Virus record (IMG/VR): IMGVR_UViG_3300042478_001309
Span: 1-20,135 of that record
Length of the DNA stretch: 20,135 nucleotides
Direction: 5' to 3' (one strand)
DNA from: a virus
The notes under the pieces are model-generated. The model was not told where the DNA came from. It was given only the letters and a program-made list of their open reading frames with translations, and did not search any database. Position numbers and translations under genes: made by a program. Position 1 is the first letter of the stretch; the number at the start of each line of letters is the position of its first letter. Shown here piece by piece: positions 12,381 through 20,135 of the stretch.

Positions 12381-13835
12381 ATGGCATTACCACCTATCAC
12401 TGGTCAAGGAATCGGCTCCCTCATAAAGCCACAAGAGGCATTGGAATCCGATTACACATTTGCAACAAACCGCCCGCAGAGTGGAAATATCATTCGTGAT
12501 GAATTGGTGGCTTCGCAAGGTAATGATCCAACAATCAATAAACTAGAGTCATTTCAGCCGTCCAAGCGTGGTTCACGGGAAAAGCCTCTAATTATGAAAT
12601 ATCCTGTTGATATGGGGCGTGGAGAAATTCCCCATGTCATGCAGTTCAAGGCATTTTGGAGATGGGAAAACCCTGAATTCAGACAAGCAGCCGAAAAACT
12701 TAAAGCAGAATCAGAGAACACTATTAACGAGTTGGTTGATGCTACCAATCTAGTGAACGACGGAAACTTTAATGTTGCGTCATTGTCACAGCAGGGTGGA
12801 TTGATTTCTACAAACGAATATGCGAACGCACACAAATTGCTAATGGATCCGGCTTTTGCGAATCCGTCAAATCCGTCAAATGATAATACACTAACGGATA
12901 TGCTTTCCAATCCAGAAACCCGCGAAGAAGCACGCCGACAGATGGAGCGTAATGTGCGTAGTGCAACTGATCGGGTTGAAAGTATTCAACAAGACTTTGG
13001 AAATTCCAAAGAAGCACGATTGGGTGCAACTGAAATCAGCAAAGATCCTGATTTCTTGGGAAACCGATTCAACAAACAGTTGTCTGGTGGTGCTCTAGGA
13101 GCAGTAAATTCTTTTTTGGCTATGGCAGGATTACAACAGCGCGATCCACAATACGATCAAATGGTTTCCATTTATCTTCCTGTTTGTACTCGTATAAACG
13201 GAGAAGATGCGTTTAGTTACACCGATGCAAACATGGCAATTGCAACTGGTGCTGCTGCTGCCTTCAATTCTCTGTTTAGCAGCGCATCTTTAGGAGATAA
13301 ATTAATAGAAGGTGCAAAACTAGCAGCCGTTGCTGCTGCCACTAATTCTGCAAACGGAACACCGTTGGCTGGTGTGGTTCCTGCTGTTACTGGATTGGTG
13401 CTGAATCCCCGAATAGAAAAAATGTTCAGCCAAAAAGAAATTCGTAATTTTAGTTTTTCGTGGGAACTGTATCCCCGCAACCAAGACGAAGTAAACACCA
13501 TCAAGAATATCATAGACACTTTCCGATACCATTCACATCCATCCCGAACAAGCGAAGGCGGAAACGAACTAGATCCTCAAATCATGCTTCGCGTTCCTGC
13601 CGAATTCACAATCAAGTTCTTGTCTGCAAGCGGAACACGCGGAGAAAACGGATTCGTGGAAAACGAATACATTCCCAAGATTTCTAGGTGTGTGCTAACA
13701 GGCATCGGCGTTGATTACACACCAAACGGTGTGTTTAGCACACTGCCAGATAACTCGCCCACAGGTTATGTGCTTACTCTCTCGTTCTCTGAAATTGCTC
13801 AACTCACCCGTCAGGATGTGGAGGTTGGCTACTAA
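12381..13835 (+). CDS. 48: Baseplate tail-tube cap gp48 (484 aa)
   Basis: gp48 sits on the baseplate hub and forms the platform from which the tail tube grows. The C-terminal half is diagnostic: NPRIEKMFSQKEIRNFSFSW, ELYPRNQDEVNTIKNII, FRYHSHPS, MLRVPAEFTIKFLS, IPKISRCVLTGIGVDYTPN and YVLTLSFSEIAQLTRQDV. The N-terminal part includes PVDMGRGEIPHVMQF and a long helical insert (about 85-230) rich in Gln, Asn and Glu. An Ala-rich segment lies around residues 285-335. T4 gp48 is 364 aa, so the insert accounts for most of the extra length. It ends at TAATG overlap with gp53. Confidence 0.92.
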   Translation: MALPPITGQGIGSLIKPQEALESDYTFATNRPQSGNIIRDELVASQGNDPTINKLESFQPSKRGSREKPLIMKYPVDMGRGEIPHVMQFKAFWRWENPEFRQAAEKLKAESENTINELVDATNLVNDGNFNVASLSQQGGLISTNEYANAHKLLMDPAFANPSNPSNDNTLTDMLSNPETREEARRQMERNVRSATDRVESIQQDFGNSKEARLGATEISKDPDFLGNRFNKQLSGGALGAVNSFLAMAGLQQRDPQYDQMVSIYLPVCTRINGEDAFSYTDANMAIATGAAAAFNSLFSSASLGDKLIEGAKLAAVAAATNSANGTPLAGVVPAVTGLVLNPRIEKMFSQKEIRNFSFSWELYPRNQDEVNTIKNIIDTFRYHSHPSRTSEGGNELDPQIMLRVPAEFTIKFLSASGTRGENGFVENEYIPKISRCVLTGIGVDYTPNGVFSTLPDNSPTGYVLTLSFSEIAQLTRQDVEVGY

Positions 13836-14737
13836 TGTACTTCAAAGAATTTCCAGTAGTTCCATATCCTTTCTATATTGGGGATACCAGATCGTATGCG
13901 GTTGCACGAAATGTGCTGCGGCGTGTTGCGTTCTCGGATCGTATCAACAGCCAATCCGCATTTATTGAGTACGATATCAAGGACGGAGAACGCCCTGAAC
14001 ATATAGCCAATCGCCTGTATGGAAACGCAAATCACCATTGGATTGTTTTGCTGGCAAACAATATTATTGATCCGTATCACGGGTGGTACAAATCGCAGAT
14101 GGCAATGGAGCAGTACATTCAGAAGAAGTATTCGGGTACTGCTGTTTATTTTAGTGGTAGAGGCGCAACATACGATTTTGTGTACAACACCGCGTTTGCA
14201 AGTGGTTGCACTTTGAGTCAAAACAGCAACAGCCAAGCCATTACAGGCTATCGTGAAACTTTCTGTGAGTTTACTGTGGGTTCTCCTGTTTTCACGGTTG
14301 GAAACGCAGAGGTTCAATTGCCTAGCGGTTCCACCACAGGAATCTATATTCAGAAGGTTTTGCCGTCGTATCAGGGGCTTCACCATTTCGCTGTGGCAAG
14401 ACCAACCACCGGAGACGGATCAAACGGTTCACAAGAGAATCCGTTTGTTGATCCTCTAAACAAACAATCGGCTGACTACGAGGATTTGGGAACCGTTGTG
14501 GGAACACAGATTCCACCATCAGGGATTAGTGGTGGAGCGACAGGCGCAACTGTTGCGTTTTGGGAAACCTATATTGGTGGTTATATGGGGGTTTCAGGAG
14601 ACGAAATCAACACATACGCAGTTAGCAACTATGTGTACGAAAACGATGAAAACGAAAGTAAACGAACCATCAAGGTGCTTGCCCCTGCGTACATGGAACA
14701 GGCAATCAAAGAACTAAAGAATGCTCTAGGAGTCTAA
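13835..14737 (+). CDS. 53: Baseplate wedge protein gp53 (300 aa)
   Basis: gp53 joins baseplate wedges and anchors them to the hub. Strong match near residues 45-85: SAFIEYDIKDGERPEHIANR followed by LYGNANHHWIVLLANNIIDP and YHGW, the LysM-like core of gp53. The N-terminus (MYFKEFPVVPYPFY) also fits. At 300 aa it is longer than T4 gp53 (196 aa); the added region (about 105-265) is Gly/Ser/Thr-rich and beta-type, and the C-terminus KRTIKVLAPAYMEQAIKELK returns to the gp53 pattern. The insertion could be an extra domain on the wedge. Translation is coupled to gp48. Confidence 0.9.
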   Translation: MYFKEFPVVPYPFYIGDTRSYAVARNVLRRVAFSDRINSQSAFIEYDIKDGERPEHIANRLYGNANHHWIVLLANNIIDPYHGWYKSQMAMEQYIQKKYSGTAVYFSGRGATYDFVYNTAFASGCTLSQNSNSQAITGYRETFCEFTVGSPVFTVGNAEVQLPSGSTTGIYIQKVLPSYQGLHHFAVARPTTGDGSNGSQENPFVDPLNKQSADYEDLGTVVGTQIPPSGISGGATGATVAFWETYIGGYMGVSGDEINTYAVSNYVYENDENESKRTIKVLAPAYMEQAIKELKNALGV

Positions 14738-14740
14738 TCA

Positions 14741-16084
14741 GTGCCTAATACTCATGGTAGTGATATTACAAAGGCTGGAGACTACAAGATCACCAAAATG
14801 GTTTTGCGGTCTGGTATCAAAGACGAGTTCTTGGATATCCGCGCCCTGTACACTTCGTTTGAAATTTACGAAGACATGTTTTCTCCGTACATGACAGCAA
14901 AGGTGTACATGATTGACTCGCTCAATATTCCTGAAGTTCTTCCTATTCGTGGGCAAGAAACGCTAGAATTAGAGTTTTCATCAGATGTGCCCGGTGTTGA
15001 TCCTGTAAAGAAGATTTTCAAGGTGTACAAGATTGATCGCCAAACCATTGACGAAAACGGTCGTGGGCAGGAGTATGTGCTGCACCTTATGAGTGAAGGC
15101 GGATACTTCAACTACACCGAGCGGTGTGGGTATTCTGTCAAGGGTAAAGTTTCAAACATGGTTGCTGAAGTGTTCAAAAAGCACTTTCCCGAGTACCTTT
15201 GGAAGTCTTCGCTGGTTGTGCAGCCCACTAGTGACAATTTTTCGTATGTCCTGCCTGCACAGTACACGCCATTTAAAGCCCTGTCATTTTTGGCTAGACG
15301 AGCGGTTAGCGGAGTTGATACCGATTACTCTCCGTACTTCTTCTACGAAACTATGGACGGATACCGCTTTCAGAGTCTATCCAAGATAATAGAAGACGGT
15401 CAGCAGTTGAAAGACATTTACTATTTCGTGAAGAGTAATGTGAACAGGAATCCTGAAACCAACGAAGGCAGCGGCATAAAGGTCAAGGGCGTTTCTAAAT
15501 TTCCTGCCCTATACAACCGCATACAGTCGCTTCAAGAAGAGTCGCGGTTTGACATGGTTGAAAACATTGGTTCAGGAATTATTGCGTCCAAGATGACTGT
15601 TCACGACATGGTTCGCAAAGAAAAGCGGGACTACACTTTCAAAGAGCGTGATGTGTTTGACGGTATGAAGAAGATGGGTAAGAATCCCCACTACATTTCA
15701 TCACAAGACCAAGAGTCCAATGAACTGTTCCAAAAGAGCACCTCTGCATATTTTTACTTGCCGTACACCCCGCTGACGGTGTACTCCAAAAAGAACAATA
15801 TAGTAGACAATGTTCGGTTTGAAGAGTATTTCTTGAAGCGCAAGTATATGGTAAACACCATGATGACCCAAAAACTCACCGTTCAGATTTACGGAGACAG
15901 CACCAAGCGTGTGGGTCAACTCATGGAAATTTTTGTTCCCAAGATTGCTGCTGACGGGCATTTGCAAGACGAAAAGGACGACAAAAATTTGAGTGGCGAG
16001 TACATGATTACTTCTATCTGTCACAAGATAGGCAAAAAATACAGTTGCACACTAGAACTGTCCCGAAACGGTATGGGAGTTTGA
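14741..16084 (+). CDS. 27: Baseplate central hub protein gp27-like (447 aa)
   Basis: gp27 forms the trimeric hub that holds the spike and connects to the tube. The gene starts with GTG; AGGAG lies at 14728-14732, eight bases upstream. Family-like segments include LYTSFEIYEDMFSPYMTAKV, LPIRGQETLELEF, a LIG-like block with YFNYTERCGYSVKGKVSNMV, and LSFLARRAVS, the last typical of hub and VgrG N-terminal domains. The C-terminal end (LSGEYMITSICHKIG and LELSRNGMG) is the common closing strand pair of hub proteins. Slightly longer than T4 gp27 (391 aa). Gene order before gp5 matches the complex formed by their products. Confidence 0.85.
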   Translation: MPNTHGSDITKAGDYKITKMVLRSGIKDEFLDIRALYTSFEIYEDMFSPYMTAKVYMIDSLNIPEVLPIRGQETLELEFSSDVPGVDPVKKIFKVYKIDRQTIDENGRGQEYVLHLMSEGGYFNYTERCGYSVKGKVSNMVAEVFKKHFPEYLWKSSLVVQPTSDNFSYVLPAQYTPFKALSFLARRAVSGVDTDYSPYFFYETMDGYRFQSLSKIIEDGQQLKDIYYFVKSNVNRNPETNEGSGIKVKGVSKFPALYNRIQSLQEESRFDMVENIGSGIIASKMTVHDMVRKEKRDYTFKERDVFDGMKKMGKNPHYISSQDQESNELFQKSTSAYFYLPYTPLTVYSKKNNIVDNVRFEEYFLKRKYMVNTMMTQKLTVQIYGDSTKRVGQLMEIFVPKIAADGHLQDEKDDKNLSGEYMITSICHKIGKKYSCTLELSRNGMGV

Positions 16085-16085
16085 A

Positions 16086-17189
16086 ATGAAAGAATTTGCA
16101 GGACGAGAAGGCTTTTATTGGTGGCACGGAGTGGTGGAAGATGTTGCCGATCCCATGATGCTTGGGCGTTGTCGCGTTCGTGTGTTTGGATACCACACCG
16201 ATGATTTGCTGCAACTTCCAACAAGCGATCTGCCGTGGGCGTATCCCATGCAGCCAATCACCAGTGCTGCCCTTTCAGGAATTGGAACCTCTCCCACAGG
16301 GCTGTTGGTTGGTTCCCATGTGTTTGGTTTTTTCAGAGACGATGAAGACGGGCAAGATCCGGTCATTATTGGCTCGTTTGGTGGCATACCTAAACAGAAC
16401 CCTGTAAAGCCACAAGGGTTTTACGACCAATCTAACCGCTACCCTGCCACTCCTGAAGGAGTAGACGCAAGACTGTATCCTGTTGGTGTTTCGGTTGTGG
16501 AAGAACCAGACACTAACCGCTTGGCAAGAAACGAAGACACCGCACAAATGGAGTCTACAGTTTACGCCAAAAAGGTGGTTGAACTCAAAAAAGGCATTCC
16601 CACCGTGCCTGACATGAAGAGCAAGAGCAATTGGAACGAACCACAGACCCCGTATGCTGCGGTGTATCCCAAAAATCATGTGCGGTACACAGAGAGTGGT
16701 CATATTCAAGAGTTTGATGATACACCGGGCGCAGAGCGTATCCACCAATACCACAAGTCAGGATCGTTTGTGGAGGTTGGAAACGGATGGAGAGTGAGTG
16801 GAGATCCTAACGGCACAAAGGTTGAGAAAATTGTTGGTAACGGGTACGAGATTTGTCTTGGTGACAAAAAGGTGTATGTGGCTGGAAGCGGTGGATTGGA
16901 CTTAGTTGTGGATGGAGGTGTAAATCTTACCGTTGGAGCCGCATCAAACATTCAAATAAACGGAGATGTAAACATTCTTGCCAAGAACAATGTGAATCTG
17001 CAATGCGAGGGTGACTTCAAGGCATCGGCTAAACAAATGGAGTTCTTTTCTGCGGGTAATATGGGTTTCTCTGGAAGATCGGTGTCGTTCATCAGCGATG
17101 CTGGTGTCATGGTGGTGACACAAGGCGGAAGGATTGAAATGAATTCAGGTAGCCCAACGGTTCGTCCGTCCAAGGTAAATGTTCAATAA
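16086..17189 (+). CDS. 5: Baseplate spike gp5-like, OB fold plus beta-helix, no lysozyme domain (367 aa)
   Basis: T4 gp5 forms the membrane-piercing spike. Here residues about 8-105 form the OB-type domain (FYWWHGVVEDVADPMMLGRC RVRVFGYH; GLLVGSHVFGFF; DPVIIGSFGG). A linker (106-195) follows. Residues about 200-235 have the VgrG/gp5 word ESGHIQEFDDTPGAERI, and 240-355 are short repeated strands (GGLDLVVDGGVNLTVGAASN, INGDVNILAKNNVNL) of a triple beta-helix. The roughly 170-residue lysozyme domain found between OB and helix in T4 is absent. The spike would therefore act mechanically only, or rely on another protein to open peptidoglycan. A PAAR tip gene follows ten bases later. Confidence 0.88.
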   Translation: MKEFAGREGFYWWHGVVEDVADPMMLGRCRVRVFGYHTDDLLQLPTSDLPWAYPMQPITSAALSGIGTSPTGLLVGSHVFGFFRDDEDGQDPVIIGSFGGIPKQNPVKPQGFYDQSNRYPATPEGVDARLYPVGVSVVEEPDTNRLARNEDTAQMESTVYAKKVVELKKGIPTVPDMKSKSNWNEPQTPYAAVYPKNHVRYTESGHIQEFDDTPGAERIHQYHKSGSFVEVGNGWRVSGDPNGTKVEKIVGNGYEICLGDKKVYVAGSGGLDLVVDGGVNLTVGAASNIQINGDVNILAKNNVNLQCEGDFKASAKQMEFFSAGNMGFSGRSVSFISDAGVMVVTQGGRIEMNSGSPTVRPSKVNVQ

Positions 17190-17198
17190 GGAGGGGTC

Positions 17199-17462
17199 AT
17201 GCCAAGAGTATGCCGAGCAGGAATAGATAAAGCCGGAGGTTTAATTTTGGGAGGAAGTTCCACAGTTTTTATTGACGGTTTTCCTGTAGCCCTTCAAGGC
17301 AACAGAATATCCGCTCACGGTGATAGCCCACACAATAACGCTATTATCATAAACGGCAGTTCAAATTTTATTATTGACGGTATTCCTGTTTGTGTGGAAG
17401 GAATCAGTAAAGGCACTTGTGGGCACATTGCGTCGTCCACTTCTTCAGTAATTGTACCATAA
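17199..17462 (+). CDS. PAAR-repeat spike tip protein (87 aa)
   Basis: PAAR proteins form a zinc-bound cone on the end of the gp5 or VgrG spike; T4's is gp5.4. The protein shows the family pattern of a start with PRVCRAGIDKAGG, two related halves (GSSTVFIDGFPVALQGN and GSSNFIIDGIPVCVEGI), and HG/CGH motifs. Candidate zinc ligands are His40, His45, Cys74 and His76. AAGGAGG precedes the start. The tandem half-repeat is clearly visible. It is directly after the gp5-like spike and before an unknown helical protein, in the place where toxin or adaptor genes sit in related secretion systems. Confidence 0.9.
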   Translation: MPRVCRAGIDKAGGLILGGSSTVFIDGFPVALQGNRISAHGDSPHNNAIIINGSSNFIIDGIPVCVEGISKGTCGHIASSTSSVIVP

Positions 17463-17471
17463 GAGGTAAGC

Positions 17472-18332
17472 ATGGCAGATGTAGGCCCAACACCAGAATG
17501 CCCGTGTGGCGCAAGAGTCTCTGACGATCAGAGAAATGCTGTAATTTGGGGGCGCAGTAACCCTGTTTTCCAAAACCCTGTTGCATCACAGATTAGCAAT
17601 GCACAGGGAGGGTTTGCTGATGGTTACACAAAAGTAGGTAATATAATAACTATTTTATCTGGCGTATCCGGTGCTGACACTTCTCAAATGAGTAAGTTGT
17701 ATAGTACTATCGGAAATATGCAGGGCGTGCTTACTAATTATTCAAACACATCAAACCGATTGTCTGGTTTGCCATTCGATGCTGGAACTGGCCCAGATTT
17801 GCTGTCTTTGGTGTCTGCTGTGGGTGCTGCTGTCAACTTTCAGTGTGCTTTGGGTATTGATGGACTGGATGTTGGTGTGGGTATAGGTCTAATGACTGAA
17901 AACGGAAAACTCAAACTGAATGTGGCTATTAACGCACAAGCAGACCTCAATAAAATATTAGACAAGATTCTTGCAGGTGGTGGCGCTGGTGCTGATGTTT
18001 TAAATGGAGTGCAGAGTGCTGTAGCAGAAATAGCAAAAATCACCAATGCAATTAATGCTATTGCAGGCGAGATAAACGATTCCATAAACGCTGTGAACGG
18101 CTTATTCAACGATGCTCTTAACTTTATTTCACAGTTCACCAACATCAACTTTGCAATCAATTTTTCAAACGATCCGTGCACCAAATTTGGTGTGGGTTTT
18201 CAACAAGGCATTTTGAATCCCGAATTCATTGAGCAAGCGCGAGCAGCAAACCCACTCAATCAAGCAGCCAATCCGGGATTCGGCTCACTTAATCAATCAC
18301 CCAATCCAGTATTCGGGAGTACAACGCGATGA
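17472..18332 (+). CDS. Unknown baseplate-operon protein with helical core and NP-FGS tail (286 aa)
   Basis: I do not recognise the family. The N-terminus has PECPCGARVSDDQRNAVIWG and an NPVFQNPVASQ word. The central part (about 110-235) is hydrophobic and helical, with Ala, Ile, Asn repeats (ITNAINAIAGEINDSINAVN; FISQFTNINFAINF). The last 35 residues repeat Asn-Pro-x-Phe-Gly-Ser (ANPGFGS and PNPVFGS), echoed by LNPEF just before. AGAGG lies before the start, and the end overlaps the next gene as ATGA. Its place after the PAAR tip suggests a spike-associated or tail-internal protein, perhaps delivered to the host. That role is inference. Confidence 0.7.
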   Translation: MADVGPTPECPCGARVSDDQRNAVIWGRSNPVFQNPVASQISNAQGGFADGYTKVGNIITILSGVSGADTSQMSKLYSTIGNMQGVLTNYSNTSNRLSGLPFDAGTGPDLLSLVSAVGAAVNFQCALGIDGLDVGVGIGLMTENGKLKLNVAINAQADLNKILDKILAGGGAGADVLNGVQSAVAEIAKITNAINAIAGEINDSINAVNGLFNDALNFISQFTNINFAINFSNDPCTKFGVGFQQGILNPEFIEQARAANPLNQAANPGFGSLNQSPNPVFGSTTR

Positions 18333-19000
18333 GCGAACCAACAGAAATGGCATCGTCTTTGAGTGGTATACGAGACATTGTGTTTTCTATTGGTGAATTG
18401 GTGGGTGTTTTGGGTGTTGGTGTTGGGCTTGGTGTGGTTTCCATGTTGAAGAAAAAGAATATTTCACTTAAATGGCGAGCCAAAAAGGAAACAACCCAAC
18501 TCCAAATACACAGCAAGGTTCACGAACTACTCACAGAGATGCGAGTACTCATGCGCTGCTCGCGTGCAATAATATTTCAATTCCACAACGGTGGCAAGTT
18601 TGCAGACGGTAGTTCCATTAAACGGTTCTCTGTGACACACGAATCCTGCGCGGGTGGCATTCCCAGTATGTTGCTAGAGTCGCAGGATGTGCTGCTGACA
18701 CGATACATGGAATTGGTTGATATTTTGGACAAGCGAACCAATGAAATCATACGGGTATCAAGTTTGCCGGATTGCTCGCTTCGTTCAATATTAGAGATAA
18801 ATAATGTAGTATATTTTTCTGTGAGTTCGTTGAAATGCCAAGATTCGCTGACTCCTATGGGTTTTGTGTGTTGCCATTGGTGTGATATGGATGATATGGA
18901 CAAACTCCACGAGGAAGGAATAGCCGATAGCAATCTACAGGATGTGATAGACAGCACCACACGAAGCATAAACAACCACCTGTTCCACGCACAAAAGTAA
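18329..19000 (+). CDS. Membrane-anchored GAF-like domain protein (223 aa)
   Basis: The N-terminal 45 residues contain one transmembrane segment (VFSIGELVGVLGVGVGLGVV) followed by basic LKKKN. From about residue 58 a GAF-like alpha/beta domain is suggested by HELLTEMRVLMRCSRAIIFQ, FHNGGKF, IKRFSVTHES and a final strand MGFVCCHWCD. The word FQFHNGG with a following SVTHES occurs in unannotated proteins of other T4-like phages. GAF domains bind small molecules or sense signals. The membrane anchor and the position between spike and wedge genes are unusual for a structural protein; a role in the infected cell's membrane or as a minor virion component is equally possible. Family call tentative. 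Confidence 0.7.
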   Translation: MSEPTEMASSLSGIRDIVFSIGELVGVLGVGVGLGVVSMLKKKNISLKWRAKKETTQLQIHSKVHELLTEMRVLMRCSRAIIFQFHNGGKFADGSSIKRFSVTHESCAGGIPSMLLESQDVLLTRYMELVDILDKRTNEIIRVSSLPDCSLRSILEINNVVYFSVSSLKCQDSLTPMGFVCCHWCDMDDMDKLHEEGIADSNLQDVIDSTTRSINNHLFHAQK

Positions 19001-19003
19001 CCA

Positions 19004-19426
19004 ATGCCCAACTACCTAACATCCAATACGGGAAAAAGTGTACAAGACCCCGTGTACACAGATATTGATCCTACAATGGGAGCGCATCCCAAAACAGACG
19101 ATTTGTTGACCCTTTCAGACACCAAAGCGGTTAGGCAGTCCATACTGAATCTGCTGTCAACCGCATACGGTGAGCGTCTGTTTCAGCCAAATATTGGAGC
19201 GTCTCTGCGTGCTCTGCTGTTTGAACCCATAGACTCCATAACTACATTTGAGATGCGAGACAGAATTCTAAACACACTGCGTACACACGAACCACGAATC
19301 GGAACCTTGTTTGTGGACATCAAATCCTTTCCCGATCAGAATTCATACGAAGTTAGTGTTGAGTTTTCGTTGCGTGCCACTGGCGAAAAGGACACAGTTA
19401 ACACGGTACTAGAAAGGATACGCTGA
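19004..19426 (+). CDS. 25: Baseplate wedge protein gp25 (140 aa)
   Basis: gp25 starts sheath polymerisation at the baseplate and is conserved in all contractile tails. The core is clear: AVRQSILNLLSTAYGERLFQ, PNIGASLRALLFEP, TTFEMRDRILNTLRTHEPRI and YEVSVEFSLRATGE. This includes the conserved E-RLF-P and G-L-LLFEP elements of the GPW/gp25 family. Length is near T4 gp25 (132 aa). It starts three bases after the previous stop, with no strong ribosome binding site, and ends in TGATG overlap with gp6. The order 25-6 matches the wedge core complex. Confidence 0.95.
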   Translation: MPNYLTSNTGKSVQDPVYTDIDPTMGAHPKTDDLLTLSDTKAVRQSILNLLSTAYGERLFQPNIGASLRALLFEPIDSITTFEMRDRILNTLRTHEPRIGTLFVDIKSFPDQNSYEVSVEFSLRATGEKDTVNTVLERIR

Positions 19427-20135
19427 TGGCACAGAATAACACAGTAAATGTTGTAGGGCTTGACTTTGAGGAAATCAAACAGTCCTTGAAAACCTATTTG
19501 GAGACACAGAGTAATCTAAAGGACTACAACTTTGACGGTTCTGTACTCAACACCTTGTTGGATGTGTTGGCGTACAATACGCACTACCAAGCGTTCTACT
19601 CCAACATGGTTGCAAACGAGATGTTCTTGGACAGCGCATTGCTGCGCCCGTCTGTGGTGTCTCATGCCAAGCATTTGGGCTACCTGCCGTCCTCTATAAC
19701 GGCATCCAAAGGCATGGTGAATGTCATGCTGGGCATAACCGCTTCAGCAGACACCTACTTGGCTAGAGGCACAGAATTCAGCGGAACCAATTTGGAAGGT
19801 ACGCGGTACAAGTTTGTGAATCTAGACACGGTTTTTGCTGATGCTGGTGATAACGCTATTAGAAATGTGGAGTTGTACGAAGGAACCATTCGCCGAGTCA
19901 CATACATCTACAACCGTGACACCAAGATTGGTTCGTTCCTGATTATTCCAAACAACAAGGCAGATATTAGTACTCTAAAGGTGCGTGTATACTCGTCTAT
20001 TAGCGACACCACGGGCATTGACGATGCGTGGAGTTTGGGAACTGACTACCTGACTTTGACTCCCACTTCCAAAGTGTATTTCTTACAAGAAAAAGAAGCA
20101 GGAATCTATGAAGTGTACTTTGGCGACGGCATCTT
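19426..20135 (+). CDS. 6: Baseplate wedge protein gp6, N-terminal part (partial)
   Basis: The ATG overlaps the gp25 stop (TGATG), with AAAGGA just upstream. The frame is open to the right edge, giving about 236 residues. The start NVVGLDFEEIKQSLKTYLET followed by FDGSVLNTLLDVLAYNTHYQ and AFYSNMVANEMFLDSA is the classic gp6 N-terminus of T4-like phages, and SVVSHAKHLGYLPSSITASK continues the family pattern. gp6 dimers form the inner ring of the baseplate and bind gp25 and gp53. T4 gp6 is 660 aa, so most of the protein lies outside the window. Confidence 0.93.
   Translation, partial: MAQNNTVNVVGLDFEEIKQSLKTYLETQSNLKDYNFDGSVLNTLLDVLAYNTHYQAFYSNMVANEMFLDSALLRPSVVSHAKHLGYLPSSITASKGMVNVMLGITASADTYLARGTEFSGTNLEGTRYKFVNLDTVFADAGDNAIRNVELYEGTIRRVTYIYNRDTKIGSFLIIPNNKADISTLKVRVYSSISDTTGIDDAWSLGTDYLTLTPTSKVYFLQEKEAGIYEVYFGDGI

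Noticed and set aside
16190-16680. Lysozyme domain in the gp5-like spike
   Set aside because: The space between the OB domain and the helix is only about 90 residues and no Glu-8-Asp-5-Thr-type catalytic triad of T4 lysozymes is visible.
18796-18803. GATAAATA inside the GAF-like gene
   Set aside because: Matches the late element but lies deep within a coding region about 200 bases before the next start; probably chance, though an internal start for gp25 cannot be fully excluded.
1-20135. CRISPR arrays, insertion sequences, integrase or attachment sites
   Set aside because: No regularly spaced direct repeats, transposase or recombinase motifs or tRNA-end duplications were seen.

Overview
The window is a piece of a T4-like (contractile-tailed) bacteriophage genome. 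Twelve genes match T4 core functions or their close relatives: a late-transcription coactivator (33), single-stranded DNA binding protein (32), tape measure (29-like), baseplate hub genes (51, 26, 27, 5), a tail-tube-family protein, head completion nuclease (4), tube cap (48) and baseplate wedge genes (53, 25, 6). There are also three phage tRNAs and TAAATA late-promoter elements like those of T4. The host cannot be named from the sequence. Sec-type signal peptides suggest a bacterium, probably Gram-negative. No photosynthesis genes or other host-specific genes are present.

Positions 1-6400 are accessory and early/middle territory on the plus strand. In order it holds: the tail of an unknown gene, a small unknown gene, tRNA-Lys(UUU), two related coiled-coil proteins, a compact adenylosuccinate synthetase (PurA family), three small unknown or membrane proteins, a deaminase-like protein, a DUF3293-like protein, and a 43-residue Cys-Gly-Cys protein. 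Two exported Gly/Tyr-rich proteins, tRNA-Glu(UUC), tRNA-Met(CAU), a small membrane protein and a roughly 370-base structured stretch with no convincing gene come next. Sigma-70-like promoters (TTGACA, 16-17 base spacer, TATACT-like box) and late elements (CTAAATA) are interleaved here.

Positions 6185-7510 hold gp33 and gp32. Gene 32 has both a sigma-70-like and a late promoter in front of it and a strong bidirectional terminator behind it.

Positions 7505-12343 are a minus-strand late block. In transcription order it runs gp4 nuclease, a conserved unknown, a tail-tube-family protein, gp26, gp51 and a 717-residue tape-measure-like protein. Genes are joined by ATGA or TAATG overlaps or very short gaps.

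Positions 12381-20135 are a divergent plus-strand late block: gp48, gp53, gp27, gp5 spike without a lysozyme domain, PAAR tip, an unknown helical protein, a membrane-anchored GAF-like protein, gp25 and the start of gp6. Together the two blocks build the baseplate hub, spike, wedges and tube-nucleating cap, and the tape measure sets tail length.

The most interesting items are the compact phage PurA, the deaminase-like protein, the late promoter lying inside a hairpin that also holds a ribosome binding site, the paired exported Gly/Tyr-rich proteins, the structured non-coding stretch, and the GAF-like membrane protein inside the baseplate operon.
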